From Hyphomonadaceae bacterium (GTDB taxonomy: Bacteria > Pseudomonadota > Alphaproteobacteria > Rhizobiales > Hyphomicrobiaceae), in contig JAIEQJ010000035.1 in assembly GCA_019747815.1 (NCBI GenBank), positions 153,694 to 217,693 of the forward strand: 64,000 bases of DNA, written 5' to 3'. Below the pieces are notes generated by a model. It did not search any database, was not told the origin of the DNA, and worked only from the letters and a program-made list of their open reading frames with translations. This document shows, piece by piece, positions 44,980 to 53,676 of the stretch. Both the position numbers and the translations under genes were made by a program. The stretch's first letter is position 1. Each line of letters opens with the position of its first letter.

Positions 44980-46281
44980 CTACGTGGAGATCAAACACGC
45001 ACCGGCATCACTGATACGATGCAGGGACTTGTCGATCAGGATGCGCCCCTTCTTGACCACCGTGCGCGCGGAACGCACGCCGAAGCGGAAGGGAAGCTGG
45101 CGATAGTCGGGCACATCGAAGATCACGAGGTCCGCCTGCTTGCCAACTACGATTGATCCAATGGCGTGCTCACGGCGCAAGGCTTTCGCCGCGTTGATCG
45201 TAACGCCGAGCAAGGCCTCCTCCGGCGTCAAACCCGACAGACGACAGGCAAAGCCCATGCTCATCTGCTGCGACAGATGCCAGCATACCGGGCACAAGTC
45301 GGTCGCCAGCGCGACCGTTGCACCGGAGTGCACGAGCCGGCGTCCATCGACGGGATGCGGATGCGCGACGGCGAAGTCGAAACCGGGAAAGAACGCGACC
45401 ACCGTGCCGACATCCGCCAGGATGCGCAGGTCGTCATCCGTGAGCATGTTTCCGTGGTCCACCGACGCGGCTTGCATTTCGGCAGCGAGGCGCGCTCCAC
45501 CGATGTTGGTGCGTGCGTCCGTGTGCAGCTTGGCCGTCAGCTTGTGATCGGCTGCCGCTGAAAGTACGCGCTGGCATTCGGCCAGCGTGAATACGTGAGG
45601 ATCGACGTAGACATCACAAAACTCCGCCAATCCCATATCCGCGATGGCTGGAATGGTCTTGTCGACCATCTCATCGATGTAGCGATCGGCGTGCTCCGCC
45701 GGGCGCGTGTGCGCACCAAGATAGGTGCCGACGATGTCGAGGCCCGTTGCGTCGGCAATCAGGTGCGCAGCCTCAAGCGACGCGATGTCACTTTCGAAAT
45801 CGAGACCGTAGCCTGACTTGGTCTCGATCGTCGTCGTTCCTGCGCTCAGCATGTCGAGGGCGCGCGGCAGCGACGCGGCAGCCAGCTCGCGCGCCGTTCT
45901 GCCGCGGTTGGCTGCACGGGAGGCCGGGACGCCCCACACGATTCCTGCGGCCGTCAGGTCAGCATCATCAAGCCCGCGCGTGCGGTGATAGTACTCGTCG
46001 GACCTGTCGCCCTCGAAGATGAGGTGGGTGTGGCAGTCGATCAGGCCCGGCGTAATGGTGCCGCCTTGCGCTTCGAGAAGCGATGTCGCCGGGCCAACAT
46101 GCTGAGCGAGATCGTTCCACTGGCCGACAGCGGTGATGATGCCGTCGCGGACTGCAATGCATCCGCTGGCTACGATCCCGACTCGATCGCTGGCACCCTC
46201 GCGGCATGTCACGAGCTGGGTCGCGCCTCTGATGACGAGATCGGCGGGCATGTGATCAGTGGGCTTGTGATCAGTGGGCAT
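44980..46281 (-). CDS. hutI: Imidazolonepropionase (HutI)-like amidohydrolase
   Basis: A 433-residue amidohydrolase. GTITPGLIDCHTHLIFEGDR has HxH at 84/86; GTTTIETKSGYGLDFESDIA and GTYLGAHTRPAE are the strongest HutI signatures. ALATDLCPVC holds the barrel Asp but differs from the ALGTDxNP of ordinary HutI, so the substrate may differ from 4-imidazolone-5-propanoate. No hutH, hutU or hutG is in the window. AAGG precedes ATG 46281. The N-terminal coding region contains a 15-nt tandem repeat giving PTDHK-PTDHM. It is divergent from the TetR-Liv operon and paired with the MBL hydrolase. Confidence 0.8.
   Translation of the reverse strand: MPTDHKPTDHMPADLVIRGATQLVTCREGASDRVGIVASGCIAVRDGIITAVGQWNDLAQHVGPATSLLEAQGGTITPGLIDCHTHLIFEGDRSDEYYHRTRGLDDADLTAAGIVWGVPASRAANRGRTARELAAASLPRALDMLSAGTTTIETKSGYGLDFESDIASLEAAHLIADATGLDIVGTYLGAHTRPAEHADRYIDEMVDKTIPAIADMGLAEFCDVYVDPHVFTLAECQRVLSAAADHKLTAKLHTDARTNIGGARLAAEMQAASVDHGNMLTDDDLRILADVGTVVAFFPGFDFAVAHPHPVDGRRLVHSGATVALATDLCPVCWHLSQQMSMGFACRLSGLTPEEALLGVTINAAKALRREHAIGSIVVGKQADLVIFDVPDYRQLPFRFGVRSARTVVKKGRILIDKSLHRISDAGACLIST
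46251..46280. repeat. 15-nt tandem duplication in hutI-like start region
   Basis: Two adjacent 15-nt units, TGTGATCAGTGGGCT (46251-46265) and TGTGATCAGTGGGCA (46266-46280), differ by one base. On the minus strand they encode repeated PTDHx at the N-terminus, just after the start codon. Such a slippage-prone unit could vary in number between strains. Confidence 0.75.
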
Positions 46282-46560
46282 CCGGCGACCTTCTCGACCA
46301 TGCAAGGCGACGCCATGCCATCCCAGATGCTCCCGATCTCGGCGAATGTGGGCCGTCAATGAATCTGGTCTCTAGTCGCTTCTCCCCCATGAGGCAAGAG
46401 AGTAATTGTCGTGATATTACTGAATTTTCGCGCTGACGTGGCGCGTCAGTGGCAATATTTCTGAGATAATATTGCCTGCATCCAAAGTAACAGTTGGAAT
46501 TATTCAGATGTATTTCCAGCGATCGGCGCTTCGTGGAGATTGTTTTCTGAATCTCCGCAT

Positions 46561-46577
46561 ATTGTTCAGTGAACAAT
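46561..46577. promoter_or_regulatory. Perfect 17-nt palindrome, likely TetR operator
   Basis: ATTGTTCA-G-TGAACAAT has perfect 8-nt arms around one base, 136 bases upstream of the TetR gene at 46714 and in the divergent gap. Size and symmetry are typical of TetR-family operators. The divergent genes on both sides could be controlled together. Confidence 0.6.
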
Positions 46578-46644
46578 CGTCGGGTCATGTGCCGGTGGTG
46601 CCGGTAAATCTTGGCTTTGACCGGGCCAGGTGCGTGCACTACAC

Positions 46645-46674
46645 AAAAAAACAAACGGTCATGCTTGTTTTTTT
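46645..46674. repeat. A/T-rich inverted repeat
   Basis: A7CAA (46645-46654) and TTGT7 (46665-46674) are perfect inverted 10-nt arms around a 10-nt spacer. It ends 40 bases before the TetR ATG, so it may be a regulatory element or a bidirectional T-run hairpin. A terminator is less likely because the stem has few G-C pairs. Confidence 0.45.
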
Positions 46675-46713
46675 TCGTCACTCCTGTCAGCTTGCCATCG
46701 CACGGTGGGGATC

Positions 46714-47418
46714 ATGATAGAGCTTGCATCAACCGCATCGACCGAGGTCCAGCGCGACGGCCGAGAGCTGAAGGGCGCCGCGATGCGTGCGCGGCTGCGC
46801 GCCGCTACGGAAGCGTTGATCGCCGAGGTTGGGATCGAAGGCGCCACGACCGTTGAGGTGGCGCGGCGGTGCGAGGTCTCGCGCGGCGCAATGCTGCACC
46901 ACTATCCAACTCGGGATGAACTGATCATCGACACCGCGCGGCACTTCTGGCAACGCGCGCGCGACAATGTGTCGATCTTTGCCGATGACATGAGAAAAGG
47001 GCGCGCCGGAGCGGCCGAGTTCGTGGATCGCCTCTACGAGGAGGTGTTTCCGGCCCAGTCGCTCGTGATCATGCTCGAGCTCATGGTTGGAGGGCGTTCC
47101 GATACGAAGATCGGTCGTGCGATCAAGGAGATTTTGACCGATTTGTTCCGCGCATACGAGGAGCTTGGCGAGCATGCGTTTGGGTCGCGCGGGCTATCGT
47201 CGCAGCGAATCCATGTTGTCATAACGCTTATTGTGTCGGCACTGCGCGGCCTTCGCATTCAGCAGATCATCGATCCGAACGATGCCATGTCCCACGCAGT
47301 GCGATCGACTCTCGTAGTGGCAATCGAGGCACTGCTCGCCGACGACCACTGGGGGGGCGCGACGCTCGCCAAGACAAGGCCGAGCGCGCGTTCACGCAAA
47401 CGTCGGAGCAAGGAATGA
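46714..47418 (+). CDS. TetR family transcriptional regulator
   Basis: A 234-residue repressor. Helix-turn-helix ALIAEVGIEGATTVEVARRC, then EVSRGAMLHHYPTRDELI around residues 36-72. The long C-terminal domain ends in a basic tail (RPSARSRKRRSKE). GTGGGG precedes ATG 46714. It overlaps LivG as ATGA, so it is the first gene of the second Liv operon and probably controls it through the palindrome upstream. Confidence 0.85.
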   Translation: MIELASTASTEVQRDGRELKGAAMRARLRAATEALIAEVGIEGATTVEVARRCEVSRGAMLHHYPTRDELIIDTARHFWQRARDNVSIFADDMRKGRAGAAEFVDRLYEEVFPAQSLVIMLELMVGGRSDTKIGRAIKEILTDLFRAYEELGEHAFGSRGLSSQRIHVVITLIVSALRGLRIQQIIDPNDAMSHAVRSTLVVAIEALLADDHWGGATLAKTRPSARSRKRRSKE

Positions 47419-48191
47419 CGGCATTGCCGCTGCGCATCGAAGCTTCAGGTTTGACCAAGCGTTTCGGTGGGATTGCCGTCGTTGATGCGGTCTCATTTCA
47501 GGCGCACGCCGGCGAGATCGTGGGTCTCATCGGACCGAACGGTGCGGGAAAAACCACGCTGTTCAACCTCCTCTCTCGCGTGTTGAGGTCGGATGCCGGC
47601 ACGCTCCTGATCAACGGCATCGACGCAACCCGCCGCGCGCCGCATGAGCTTGCCACTCTTGGTCTGGTGCGAACCTTCCAGCTTGCGCGCGAGCTGGATC
47701 GACTGACAGTGCTCGAGAATGTGCTGCTCGCGGCGCGCGACAACCGCGGCGAGCGATTGTTCGATGCGCTGTGCAGGCCGGCGGCTACTCGCAAATCCGA
47801 GCATGCCATGATCCAGCAGGCGCGCGAGGCACTGTCGATCGTGTCGCTCGCCCCGCACGAAGCCAAGCCTGCGGCAGCGCTCTCGGGCGGCCAGAAGAAG
47901 CTTCTCGAGCTGGCGCGGTGCCTGATGTCCGGCGCGGACATCATTCTGCTCGATGAGATCGCGGCAGGTGTTGCGCCGCATCTTGTCGAAGAAATTGTCG
48001 ATCTCGTCGCGCGCCTGAACCGTGAGCACGGCAAGACATTCGTGGTGATCGAGCACAACGTGGGTGTCATCAGCCGCCTTTGCTCCCGCGTCGTCGTCAT
48101 GGCTCAAGGCAGCGTTATCGCCGAGGGGAGCTTTGAAACGATATCGCGCGATGCCAACGTCATAGCATCTTACCTCGGACAGGCCGCATGA
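47415..48191 (+). CDS. livG: ABC transporter ATP-binding protein LivG (second system)
   Basis: A 258-residue ATPase. Walker A GPNGAGKTTLFNLLSRVLR (about 37-55), FQLARELDRLTVLENVLL Q-loop, signature ALSGGQKKLLELARCL and Walker B IILLDEIAAGVAP. The Walker B Glu is followed by Ile instead of Pro, a minor variant. It overlaps TetR and LivF by ATGA at both ends. The neighbouring HutI-like and MBL genes suggest an imported N-containing compound. Confidence 0.9.
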   Translation: MTALPLRIEASGLTKRFGGIAVVDAVSFQAHAGEIVGLIGPNGAGKTTLFNLLSRVLRSDAGTLLINGIDATRRAPHELATLGLVRTFQLARELDRLTVLENVLLAARDNRGERLFDALCRPAATRKSEHAMIQQAREALSIVSLAPHEAKPAAALSGGQKKLLELARCLMSGADIILLDEIAAGVAPHLVEEIVDLVARLNREHGKTFVVIEHNVGVISRLCSRVVVMAQGSVIAEGSFETISRDANVIASYLGQAA

Positions 48192-48895
48192 GCCTGCTCT
48201 CCCTTAAGAGTGTGCGCGCTGGCTACGGATCGGCCGACATCATTCAGGGTGTCGATCTTAACGTTGTGCCGGCAGAGACGGTCGCGCTGCTGGGTCCGAA
48301 CGGCGCCGGAAAATCGACGCTGCTGAAGGCGATTGCGGGTGTCGCGCGCGTGTCGTCCGGTAGCGTGACATTTGACGGCCAAAGCCTGACGGCCCTGAGC
48401 CCGGCCGAGCGCGCCGCCGCCGGCGTCGCGTTCCTCCCGCAGGATCGCAACGTGTTCCGAACGCTTTCGGTCGCCGAGAACCTCGCGGTCAGCGCCTGGG
48501 GATGCGCCGATGCAGCCGCGCGCATTGAAGAGGTGCTGCGCCTTCTGCCAAATCTGTCGGCCTTGATGCGCAAGCCCGCCGGGCGGCTCTCCGGCGGTCA
48601 GCGTCAGATGGTAGCGCTCGCCATGGCGCTTATGGCACGGCCGCGCATTCTCCTTGTAGACGAGCCCACTGCGGGACTTTCGCCTCGGCTCGTCGGAGAG
48701 ACGCTCGATCTTCTGCTGGGGCTTGCCCAAGCAGGCCTTGGAATCCTGATCGTGGAGCAGAATGCGCGTGCGGCGCTGACACGGGTGCAGAGAGCCCTCA
48801 TCCTGGTTGATGGGAAGGTCGTTCGAAGCGGCGCGGCTTCGGATCTTGCTGCCGAGCCCGACTTCGGACGTCTCTTCTTTGGTGAGGCCGCCTGA
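48188..48895 (+). CDS. livF: ABC transporter ATP-binding protein LivF (second system)
   Basis: A 235-residue ATPase: Walker A GPNGAGKSTLLKAIAGV, FLPQDRNVFRTLSVAENL, signature RLSGGQRQMVALAMAL and Walker B ILLVDEPTAGLSP. The start overlaps LivG by ATGA and its TGA overlaps the LivH ATG (TGATG). It pairs with LivG to power the transporter. Confidence 0.92.
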   Translation: MSLLSLKSVRAGYGSADIIQGVDLNVVPAETVALLGPNGAGKSTLLKAIAGVARVSSGSVTFDGQSLTALSPAERAAAGVAFLPQDRNVFRTLSVAENLAVSAWGCADAAARIEEVLRLLPNLSALMRKPAGRLSGGQRQMVALAMALMARPRILLVDEPTAGLSPRLVGETLDLLLGLAQAGLGILIVEQNARAALTRVQRALILVDGKVVRSGAASDLAAEPDFGRLFFGEAA

Positions 48896-49752
48896 TGCAG
48901 GTCGTCGTCAATGCGCTCGCGAGCGCCGCGATCATCGCGCCCGCCGCTGTCGGATTCACGCTCACGTTCATGCTGTTCAGGTACGCGAATTTTGCTGTCG
49001 GCGCGTTTGTGATGCTGGGTGCGTTCGCTGCCTGGACCGTCAATGTGACTGCCGGGTTGCCATTGTGGGCGGGCGGCATTGCAGCCCTGGCCATCGGAGC
49101 GATGACGGTTGCCCTCAGCGATCGTCTCGTCTTTCGCCCGCTTCAGGGGCGTACGGGTGCGACGCTGCTGCTGGTATCGGTTGCACTGTCGTTCGTTCTC
49201 GAGAACGTCATTCGCTTCTTCTACGGCTCGCAGATCAAAGGGTTTGATCTGCCATTGACCGGCCCGCTGATGATCGGCGATCTCCGTATCACCCGGGAAG
49301 CGCTGGCGGTCGTGACGATATCGGGGATCGCGATCCTCTCGACCGCAGCGCTTCTGACGCTGACGCCGATCGGGCGCGCCCTGCGTGCTGTTGCCGACAA
49401 CACATCGCTTGCCGACGTCCGTGGCCTCCCCGTTGGCAGCATTCAAACCGTCGGCATGATCATTGCGGGCGCATTGTTTGGCTTGAGCGGAACTCTCGTC
49501 GGCATCGATCTCGCGATTGACCCGGGGCTCAGCTGGGCCGTCACTATTCCGATCATTGCCGCCGCAATCTTTGGAGGCCTGGGGTCCCCGCTTGGTGCTG
49601 CGCTTGGCGCACTCGCTATCGGCTTTGCGGAGGAGCTGACCGTCATGTTCCTCGCGCCCGCCTACAAGGGGGCGGTCGGCTTCATGGTCATTGTTGTCGT
49701 CCTCCTGCTGCGTCCACAAGGCTTGTTGGGCGTTGCCGTGGATAGGAAGTAG
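48895..49752 (+). CDS. livH: ABC transporter permease LivH (second system)
   Basis: A 285-residue permease with about eight hydrophobic segments; FTLTFMLFRYANFAVGAFVM is the family N-terminal region, and AAIFGGLGSPLGAALGALAIG the late loop. It is coupled to LivF by a TGATG overlap and ends three bases before LivM. Confidence 0.9.
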   Translation: MQVVVNALASAAIIAPAAVGFTLTFMLFRYANFAVGAFVMLGAFAAWTVNVTAGLPLWAGGIAALAIGAMTVALSDRLVFRPLQGRTGATLLLVSVALSFVLENVIRFFYGSQIKGFDLPLTGPLMIGDLRITREALAVVTISGIAILSTAALLTLTPIGRALRAVADNTSLADVRGLPVGSIQTVGMIIAGALFGLSGTLVGIDLAIDPGLSWAVTIPIIAAAIFGGLGSPLGAALGALAIGFAEELTVMFLAPAYKGAVGFMVIVVVLLLRPQGLLGVAVDRK

Positions 49753-49755
49753 CCG

Positions 49756-50715
49756 ATGGAATCCTATCTCATCGCCATCCTGACAATTGCCGGCATCTAC
49801 GCTGTGCTGGCGCTTGCGCTGAACCTTCAGTTCGGAATGACCGGGCTGATCAACTTCGGCGTGGTCGGCTTCTATGGTCTTGGAGCCTATACCAGTGCGC
49901 TGGTGACCGAACTCCTCGGCCTGCCGTTCGCCGCAGGGCTCGCCGCCGCCATTGCGGTCGGAGCCGTGGCCGGCGCGGCTGCATCGGGCCTGTCATTGCG
50001 ATTGTCGGGCGATTTCCTGGCGATCGTGACACTGGGATTTGCGGAGACCGTGCGCCTCGTTCTCAACAACGAGGACTGGCTGACACGAGGGCCGCGCGGT
50101 TTCATCATCTCGACCCGCCCGGTGCCCGACACTCTCGGCCGCGATGGCGCCAGCCTGTTCTACCTGGGGCTGGTGCTTGTTCTCGCGCTCGTTGCATTCC
50201 TCGTTCTTGAAAGGCTGCGGCGCTCTCCCTACGGACGCACGCTGAGGGCAATCCGCGAGGATGATCTCGTTCCGGCAACTCTTGGCAAGAACGTCTTCGC
50301 CTATCGCCTGCAGGCGTTTGTCATCGGCAGCGTTCTCATGGCTGCGGCCGGATCGATCTATGCCCATTACGTGCAAACGATCACGCCCGACAACTTCACC
50401 ACGCCGATCGCCATCCTCATCTGGATGTCTCTGGTGGTCGGAGGTGCTGGCAATAACGTCGGAGCCGTCGTCGGAGCGCTCGCCGTGACCGCGATCTACG
50501 AGGGCAGCCGTTTTCTGATGCCGTTCATTCCGTGGCTGAATGCGGAACAGATGTCGGCGCTGCGCTTCATCATCATCGGTATCGCTTTGATCGCCGTCAT
50601 TAGGTTCCGGCCGGAGGGATTGCTTCCCGAGCCCGTCAATCTTCCCCCCAGCAGGACCGCACAGAGCTCTACGTCCCAACAGCAGTATCAAGTCACCGGA
50701 GGAACAGCATCTTGA
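49756..50715 (+). CDS. livM: ABC transporter permease LivM (second system)
   Basis: A 319-residue permease. NLQFGMTGLINFGVVGFYGL and the LivM loop SPYGRTLRAIREDDLVPATLG identify it, with VGGAGNNVGAVVGALAV later. The C-terminal tail is hydrophilic and Ser/Gln-rich (TAQSSTSQQQYQ). Its TGA overlaps the TTG start of LivK. Confidence 0.9.
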   Translation: MESYLIAILTIAGIYAVLALALNLQFGMTGLINFGVVGFYGLGAYTSALVTELLGLPFAAGLAAAIAVGAVAGAAASGLSLRLSGDFLAIVTLGFAETVRLVLNNEDWLTRGPRGFIISTRPVPDTLGRDGASLFYLGLVLVLALVAFLVLERLRRSPYGRTLRAIREDDLVPATLGKNVFAYRLQAFVIGSVLMAAAGSIYAHYVQTITPDNFTTPIAILIWMSLVVGGAGNNVGAVVGALAVTAIYEGSRFLMPFIPWLNAEQMSALRFIIIGIALIAVIRFRPEGLLPEPVNLPPSRTAQSSTSQQQYQVTGGTAS

Positions 50716-51935
50716 GCAAGACCACACGTCGGAAATTCCTGGCAGGCTCAGCGCTTGTCGTTGCATCGCCAGTCGTGCTGCGGCATGCACTCGCGCAATC
50801 GGCGCCGATCAATGTCGGCAGCCTTGTTCCGCTGAGCGGCGGGGGCGGACCCTATGGTGCCGAGATCGCCGACGCACACCAGCGCGTCGCGGCACTCGTC
50901 AATCAGGCCGGCGGTGTTCTCGGGCGCCAGGTCAACGTCATCACCGAAAATGACGAAACGAACCCGGAGGCGGGTGTCCGTGCGGCCCGCAAGCTGATCG
51001 ACGCTGATCGTGTCATCGCGATTCTCGGAACGTGGGCGTCCTCCGTGACAATGGGCATCATGCCCCTTGCTCAGGAATCCAATGTGCTCCAGCTTTTCAC
51101 GTCGTCATCCGACGATATTCCCAAGGGCGACAAGAAGGGGCTGATCTTCAATTTCCAGCCGCTCAACGCCAGCTGGGCGACGGCGCTGGCCCGTTTGGCC
51201 GTGCGGTCAGGCTACAAGGAGGCGGCCTTCGCAGGCCCGAACAACGATTTTGCCAGCTCCATGGTCAAGAGCTTCGGCGACGCTCTGGTCGAGGCCGGCG
51301 GCAAGCAGACGGGGGACTCGTTCCTCTACAATCCGAACCAGCCGTCTTATCGTGCCGAGGCCGAGAGGTTGATTAGGAGCAACCCACCAGCGGTCTTTGT
51401 TCCTGGATATGTTGCAGACTTTACAGCGGTCTTTCGCGAGCTGATCCGCGCAGGCTACAAGGGGCGGGTCTTTGCCATTTCCTTCGCGACGGGACCGCAA
51501 TTCAAGAAAGCCGTGGGGGACGCGGCGAACGGCGTCATGCACGGCTTCCCGGTGCCGCCGATCGGCAAGGACACGTACGACGCTTATCTCAAGCTCGTCG
51601 GCCTGACGCCCAACGGTCAAGTGCAGAACCCCTACGGCTGCGCCGGCTATGACCAGATGCAGCTTCTTCTGCTGGCCATCGAGAGCGCCAAGTCAACGGA
51701 TCCGATGGTTGTGCGCGGGCACATCATGAAGATTGCGAACGGCCCCGGCGAGCGCGTGACGACCTTTGCTGAGGGCGCGAAGCTCATCGCCGCCGGCAAG
51801 CCCATAAACTACGACGGCGCGAGCTCGGCGGTGGACTTCCATCCCAACGGCATGCTCAAGAGCCGCGACTTCGAGCTGTACGAGATCAGGGACGGCAAGG
51901 ACGTTTCGGTCCTGCGCATCACGAGCGAAACGTAG
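50712..51935 (+). CDS. livK: Periplasmic binding protein LivK-type, Tat signal, TTG start
   Basis: A 407-residue type 1 binding protein. The start is TTG at 50712, overlapping the LivM stop, with GGAGG eight bases upstream. The N-terminus SKTTRRKFLAGSALVVASPV is a clear twin-arginine signal, cleaved near ALA-Q. NVGSLVPLSGGGGPYG and ENDETNPEAGVRAARKLID are usual LivK segments. A hairpin terminator follows 25 bases after the stop. Its ligand is probably the compound handled by the divergent HutI-like enzyme. Confidence 0.9.
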   Translation: MSKTTRRKFLAGSALVVASPVVLRHALAQSAPINVGSLVPLSGGGGPYGAEIADAHQRVAALVNQAGGVLGRQVNVITENDETNPEAGVRAARKLIDADRVIAILGTWASSVTMGIMPLAQESNVLQLFTSSSDDIPKGDKKGLIFNFQPLNASWATALARLAVRSGYKEAAFAGPNNDFASSMVKSFGDALVEAGGKQTGDSFLYNPNQPSYRAEAERLIRSNPPAVFVPGYVADFTAVFRELIRAGYKGRVFAISFATGPQFKKAVGDAANGVMHGFPVPPIGKDTYDAYLKLVGLTPNGQVQNPYGCAGYDQMQLLLLAIESAKSTDPMVVRGHIMKIANGPGERVTTFAEGAKLIAAGKPINYDGASSAVDFHPNGMLKSRDFELYEIRDGKDVSVLRITSET

Positions 51936-51960
51936 ATTGCCTCGCGCTGCCGCAACAATT

Positions 51961-51987
51961 TGGGGGAGCAACTTCGCTGCTCTCCCA
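51961..51987 (+). terminator. Hairpin terminator after LivK
   Basis: TGGGGGAGCA (51961-51970) pairs with TGCTCTCCCA (51978-51987) with a single G-T wobble and a 7-nt loop. It lies 25 bases after the LivK stop. The trailing T run is short (CTTTGG), so termination may be only partial. Confidence 0.6.
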
Positions 51988-52126
51988 CTTTGGACTAGGC
52001 AAAGAAAATCACCACTAACCCGGAAATGGCTGGAGGGCTCCGAGCGTTTGCCACGAGCAAGTGCCCTGTCGCGGACCTTGCACCATGGAACGCGGCTCAA
52101 TGCAATGCAGCCGTGATCGAAAAGGG

Positions 52127-53065
52127 CTAGGGTGTCTTGTTCCGTCTGCGCGGTGCAATCCCTTTTTGCACATCGGCGAGGCTTGCCCTGAGGCGCGGGA
52201 GCGCGAAGTCGAGGAAGGCGCGCAACTTAGCGGGCATGAAACGGTTCGGCGGGTACACAAAGCTGACGGGGAGCGGCTGCGGCTGAAAGCCCTGCAGCAA
52301 CAGTGTGAGCTCTCCGGATTTTAGGGCGTTGGTGACATGATACGAAAAAGCCACTGTGATCCCGATGCCTGCGCACGCTGCGTCGCAGGCGGATTCAAGG
52401 TTGCTCACGATCAGTCGCGATCGCACGGGGACGGCATACTCCGTCTGGTCCCGTGTGAATCTCCACATGCTTGGTGACTGGATCGGAGGATAGCTGATGC
52501 AGTCGTGTGCAGAGAGATCGTCCGGGGACCGGGGCATTCCGCGCGATTTCAGATAGGCGGGACTGGCGCAGACCACGCGACAGATATCTCCAATTCGCAC
52601 GGCGATCAGGCCGCTGTCGGCGAGAGCGCCGATGCGAAGGGCGACGTCCACGTGCTCCTCGAGAAGGTTGACGGCCCGATCCTGCAAGCTGAGCTGAACG
52701 TTGACTTCCGGAAATGCCGCCAGGAACTCGGCCAGAACCGGCTGAAGATGCAGGCGGCCGAAGGCAACGGGAGCCGACACGCTCAAATCACCACGCGGCG
52801 CCGCGTATTCGCCGCAGGCGACACGCTCGGCTTCGGTCACGTCGGCAAGAATTCGTTTTGACGCTGCAATGTAGGAGCGCCCTGCGTCTGTCGGCACCAG
52901 CGCGCGGTTCGTGCGATTGAACAGCTTGGTCTGCAGGTGCGCTTCGAGCTCGGACACCTTCCGGCTCACCGTGGCAAGCGGCGTTTTCGTTTGGCGCGCC
53001 GCTGCTGACAGACTTCCGGCCTCTGCAATCGCCACAGCGATCGACATGGCTTCGAAGCGGTCCAT
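52127..53065 (-). CDS. LysR family transcriptional regulator
   Basis: A 312-residue regulator of the CrgA/TfdT-like group. HTH AIAEAGSLSAAARQTKTPLA, then TVSRKVSELEAHLQTKLFNR (about 13-54); the effector domain follows. ATG 53065 is chosen, GGAAG six bases upstream; ATG 53071 is too close to it. It is divergent from the SDR at 53176, the classic LysR-target layout. A dyad at 53073-53087 overlaps its leader. Confidence 0.87.
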   Translation of the reverse strand: MDRFEAMSIAVAIAEAGSLSAAARQTKTPLATVSRKVSELEAHLQTKLFNRTNRALVPTDAGRSYIAASKRILADVTEAERVACGEYAAPRGDLSVSAPVAFGRLHLQPVLAEFLAAFPEVNVQLSLQDRAVNLLEEHVDVALRIGALADSGLIAVRIGDICRVVCASPAYLKSRGMPRSPDDLSAHDCISYPPIQSPSMWRFTRDQTEYAVPVRSRLIVSNLESACDAACAGIGITVAFSYHVTNALKSGELTLLLQGFQPQPLPVSFVYPPNRFMPAKLRAFLDFALPRLRASLADVQKGIAPRRRNKTP

Positions 53066-53072
53066 GGTCATC

Positions 53073-53087
53073 TTCCATTTTTTGGAA
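53073..53087. promoter_or_regulatory. LysR-type dyad upstream of regulator
   Basis: TTCCA-TTTTT-TGGAA has perfect 5-nt arms 8 to 22 bases before the LysR ATG. A half-site TTTTTGGAAG recurs at about 53120-53129 toward the SDR. The layout suits a LysR recognition and activation pair, but no binding data exist. Confidence 0.45.
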
Positions 53088-53175
53088 GGGAGTATCTCAG
53101 TATTGCCAGATACCCAACATTTTTGGAAGCACCTATCTGAAGTCGCAAGCAACAGCGCCGCCCCAGGAGACGAGC

Positions 53176-53676
53176 ATGAATGCAACCGAAACCAAAGGCA
53201 CCGCCCTCATTACCGGCGCTTCCTCCGGCATCGGCGGGACGATCATCAACATCGCCTCTAGCGTGGCCATCTCACCGGAAACGCTCAACGGCGTTTATGG
53301 CGGCACCAAAGCCTTCGTCCTGGCCTTCAGCCAGTCTCTGCAGCACGAATTGGCCGACAAAGGTGTGCGTGTCCAGGCGGTCCTGCCGGGTGCAATCGCA
53401 ACCGAGTTCTGGGATGTCGCCGGCTTGCCGGTCCACCAGCTGCCGAGTGCCATCGGCATGGCGGCCGATGATCTTGTCGACGCTGCACTCGCCGGCCTTG
53501 ATCAAGGCGAGGTCGTCACCATCCCGTCGCTGCCCGACAAGGCTGAATGGGATCGCTTCGACGCCTTGCACAGGGACATGGCTACCCGTCTCTCCAGTGC
53601 GCTTCCAGCCCCCCGCTACGGCATCTCGCATCTGACGACGCGGGCGTGCACGCGCGCTGTGAGCGCAGGCCCTTGA
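53176..53676 (+). pseudogene. SDR family protein with in-frame internal deletion
   Basis: A 166-residue frame that begins as an intact SDR, TALITGASSGIG (residues 9-20), then jumps directly to TIINIASSVAISPETLNG, which normally stands about 100 residues later. The catalytic YGGTK (YxxxK) and the rest, LAFSQSLQHELADKGVRVQA and GAIATEFWD, follow in frame. The NNAG segment and central Rossmann strands are lost, so NAD(P) binding must fail. The frame remains open, as in the AccC remnant at 35319. GGAG precedes ATG 53176. The intact ancestor was about 265 residues. Confidence 0.8.

Larger units (their letters stand above)
46282..46713. other. AT-rich divergent promoter region
   Basis: This 432-bp gap between the divergent HutI-like and TetR genes is markedly AT-richer than its surroundings and has no credible gene. 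It contains the perfect palindrome at 46561-46577 and an A/T inverted repeat at 46645-46674. Both promoters of the region must lie here. Confidence 0.6.

Noticed and set aside
18308..46281. Idea that the three amidohydrolases (18308, 28044, 44980) form one pathway
   Set aside because: They lie in separate operons with different regulators, and their active-site segments differ.
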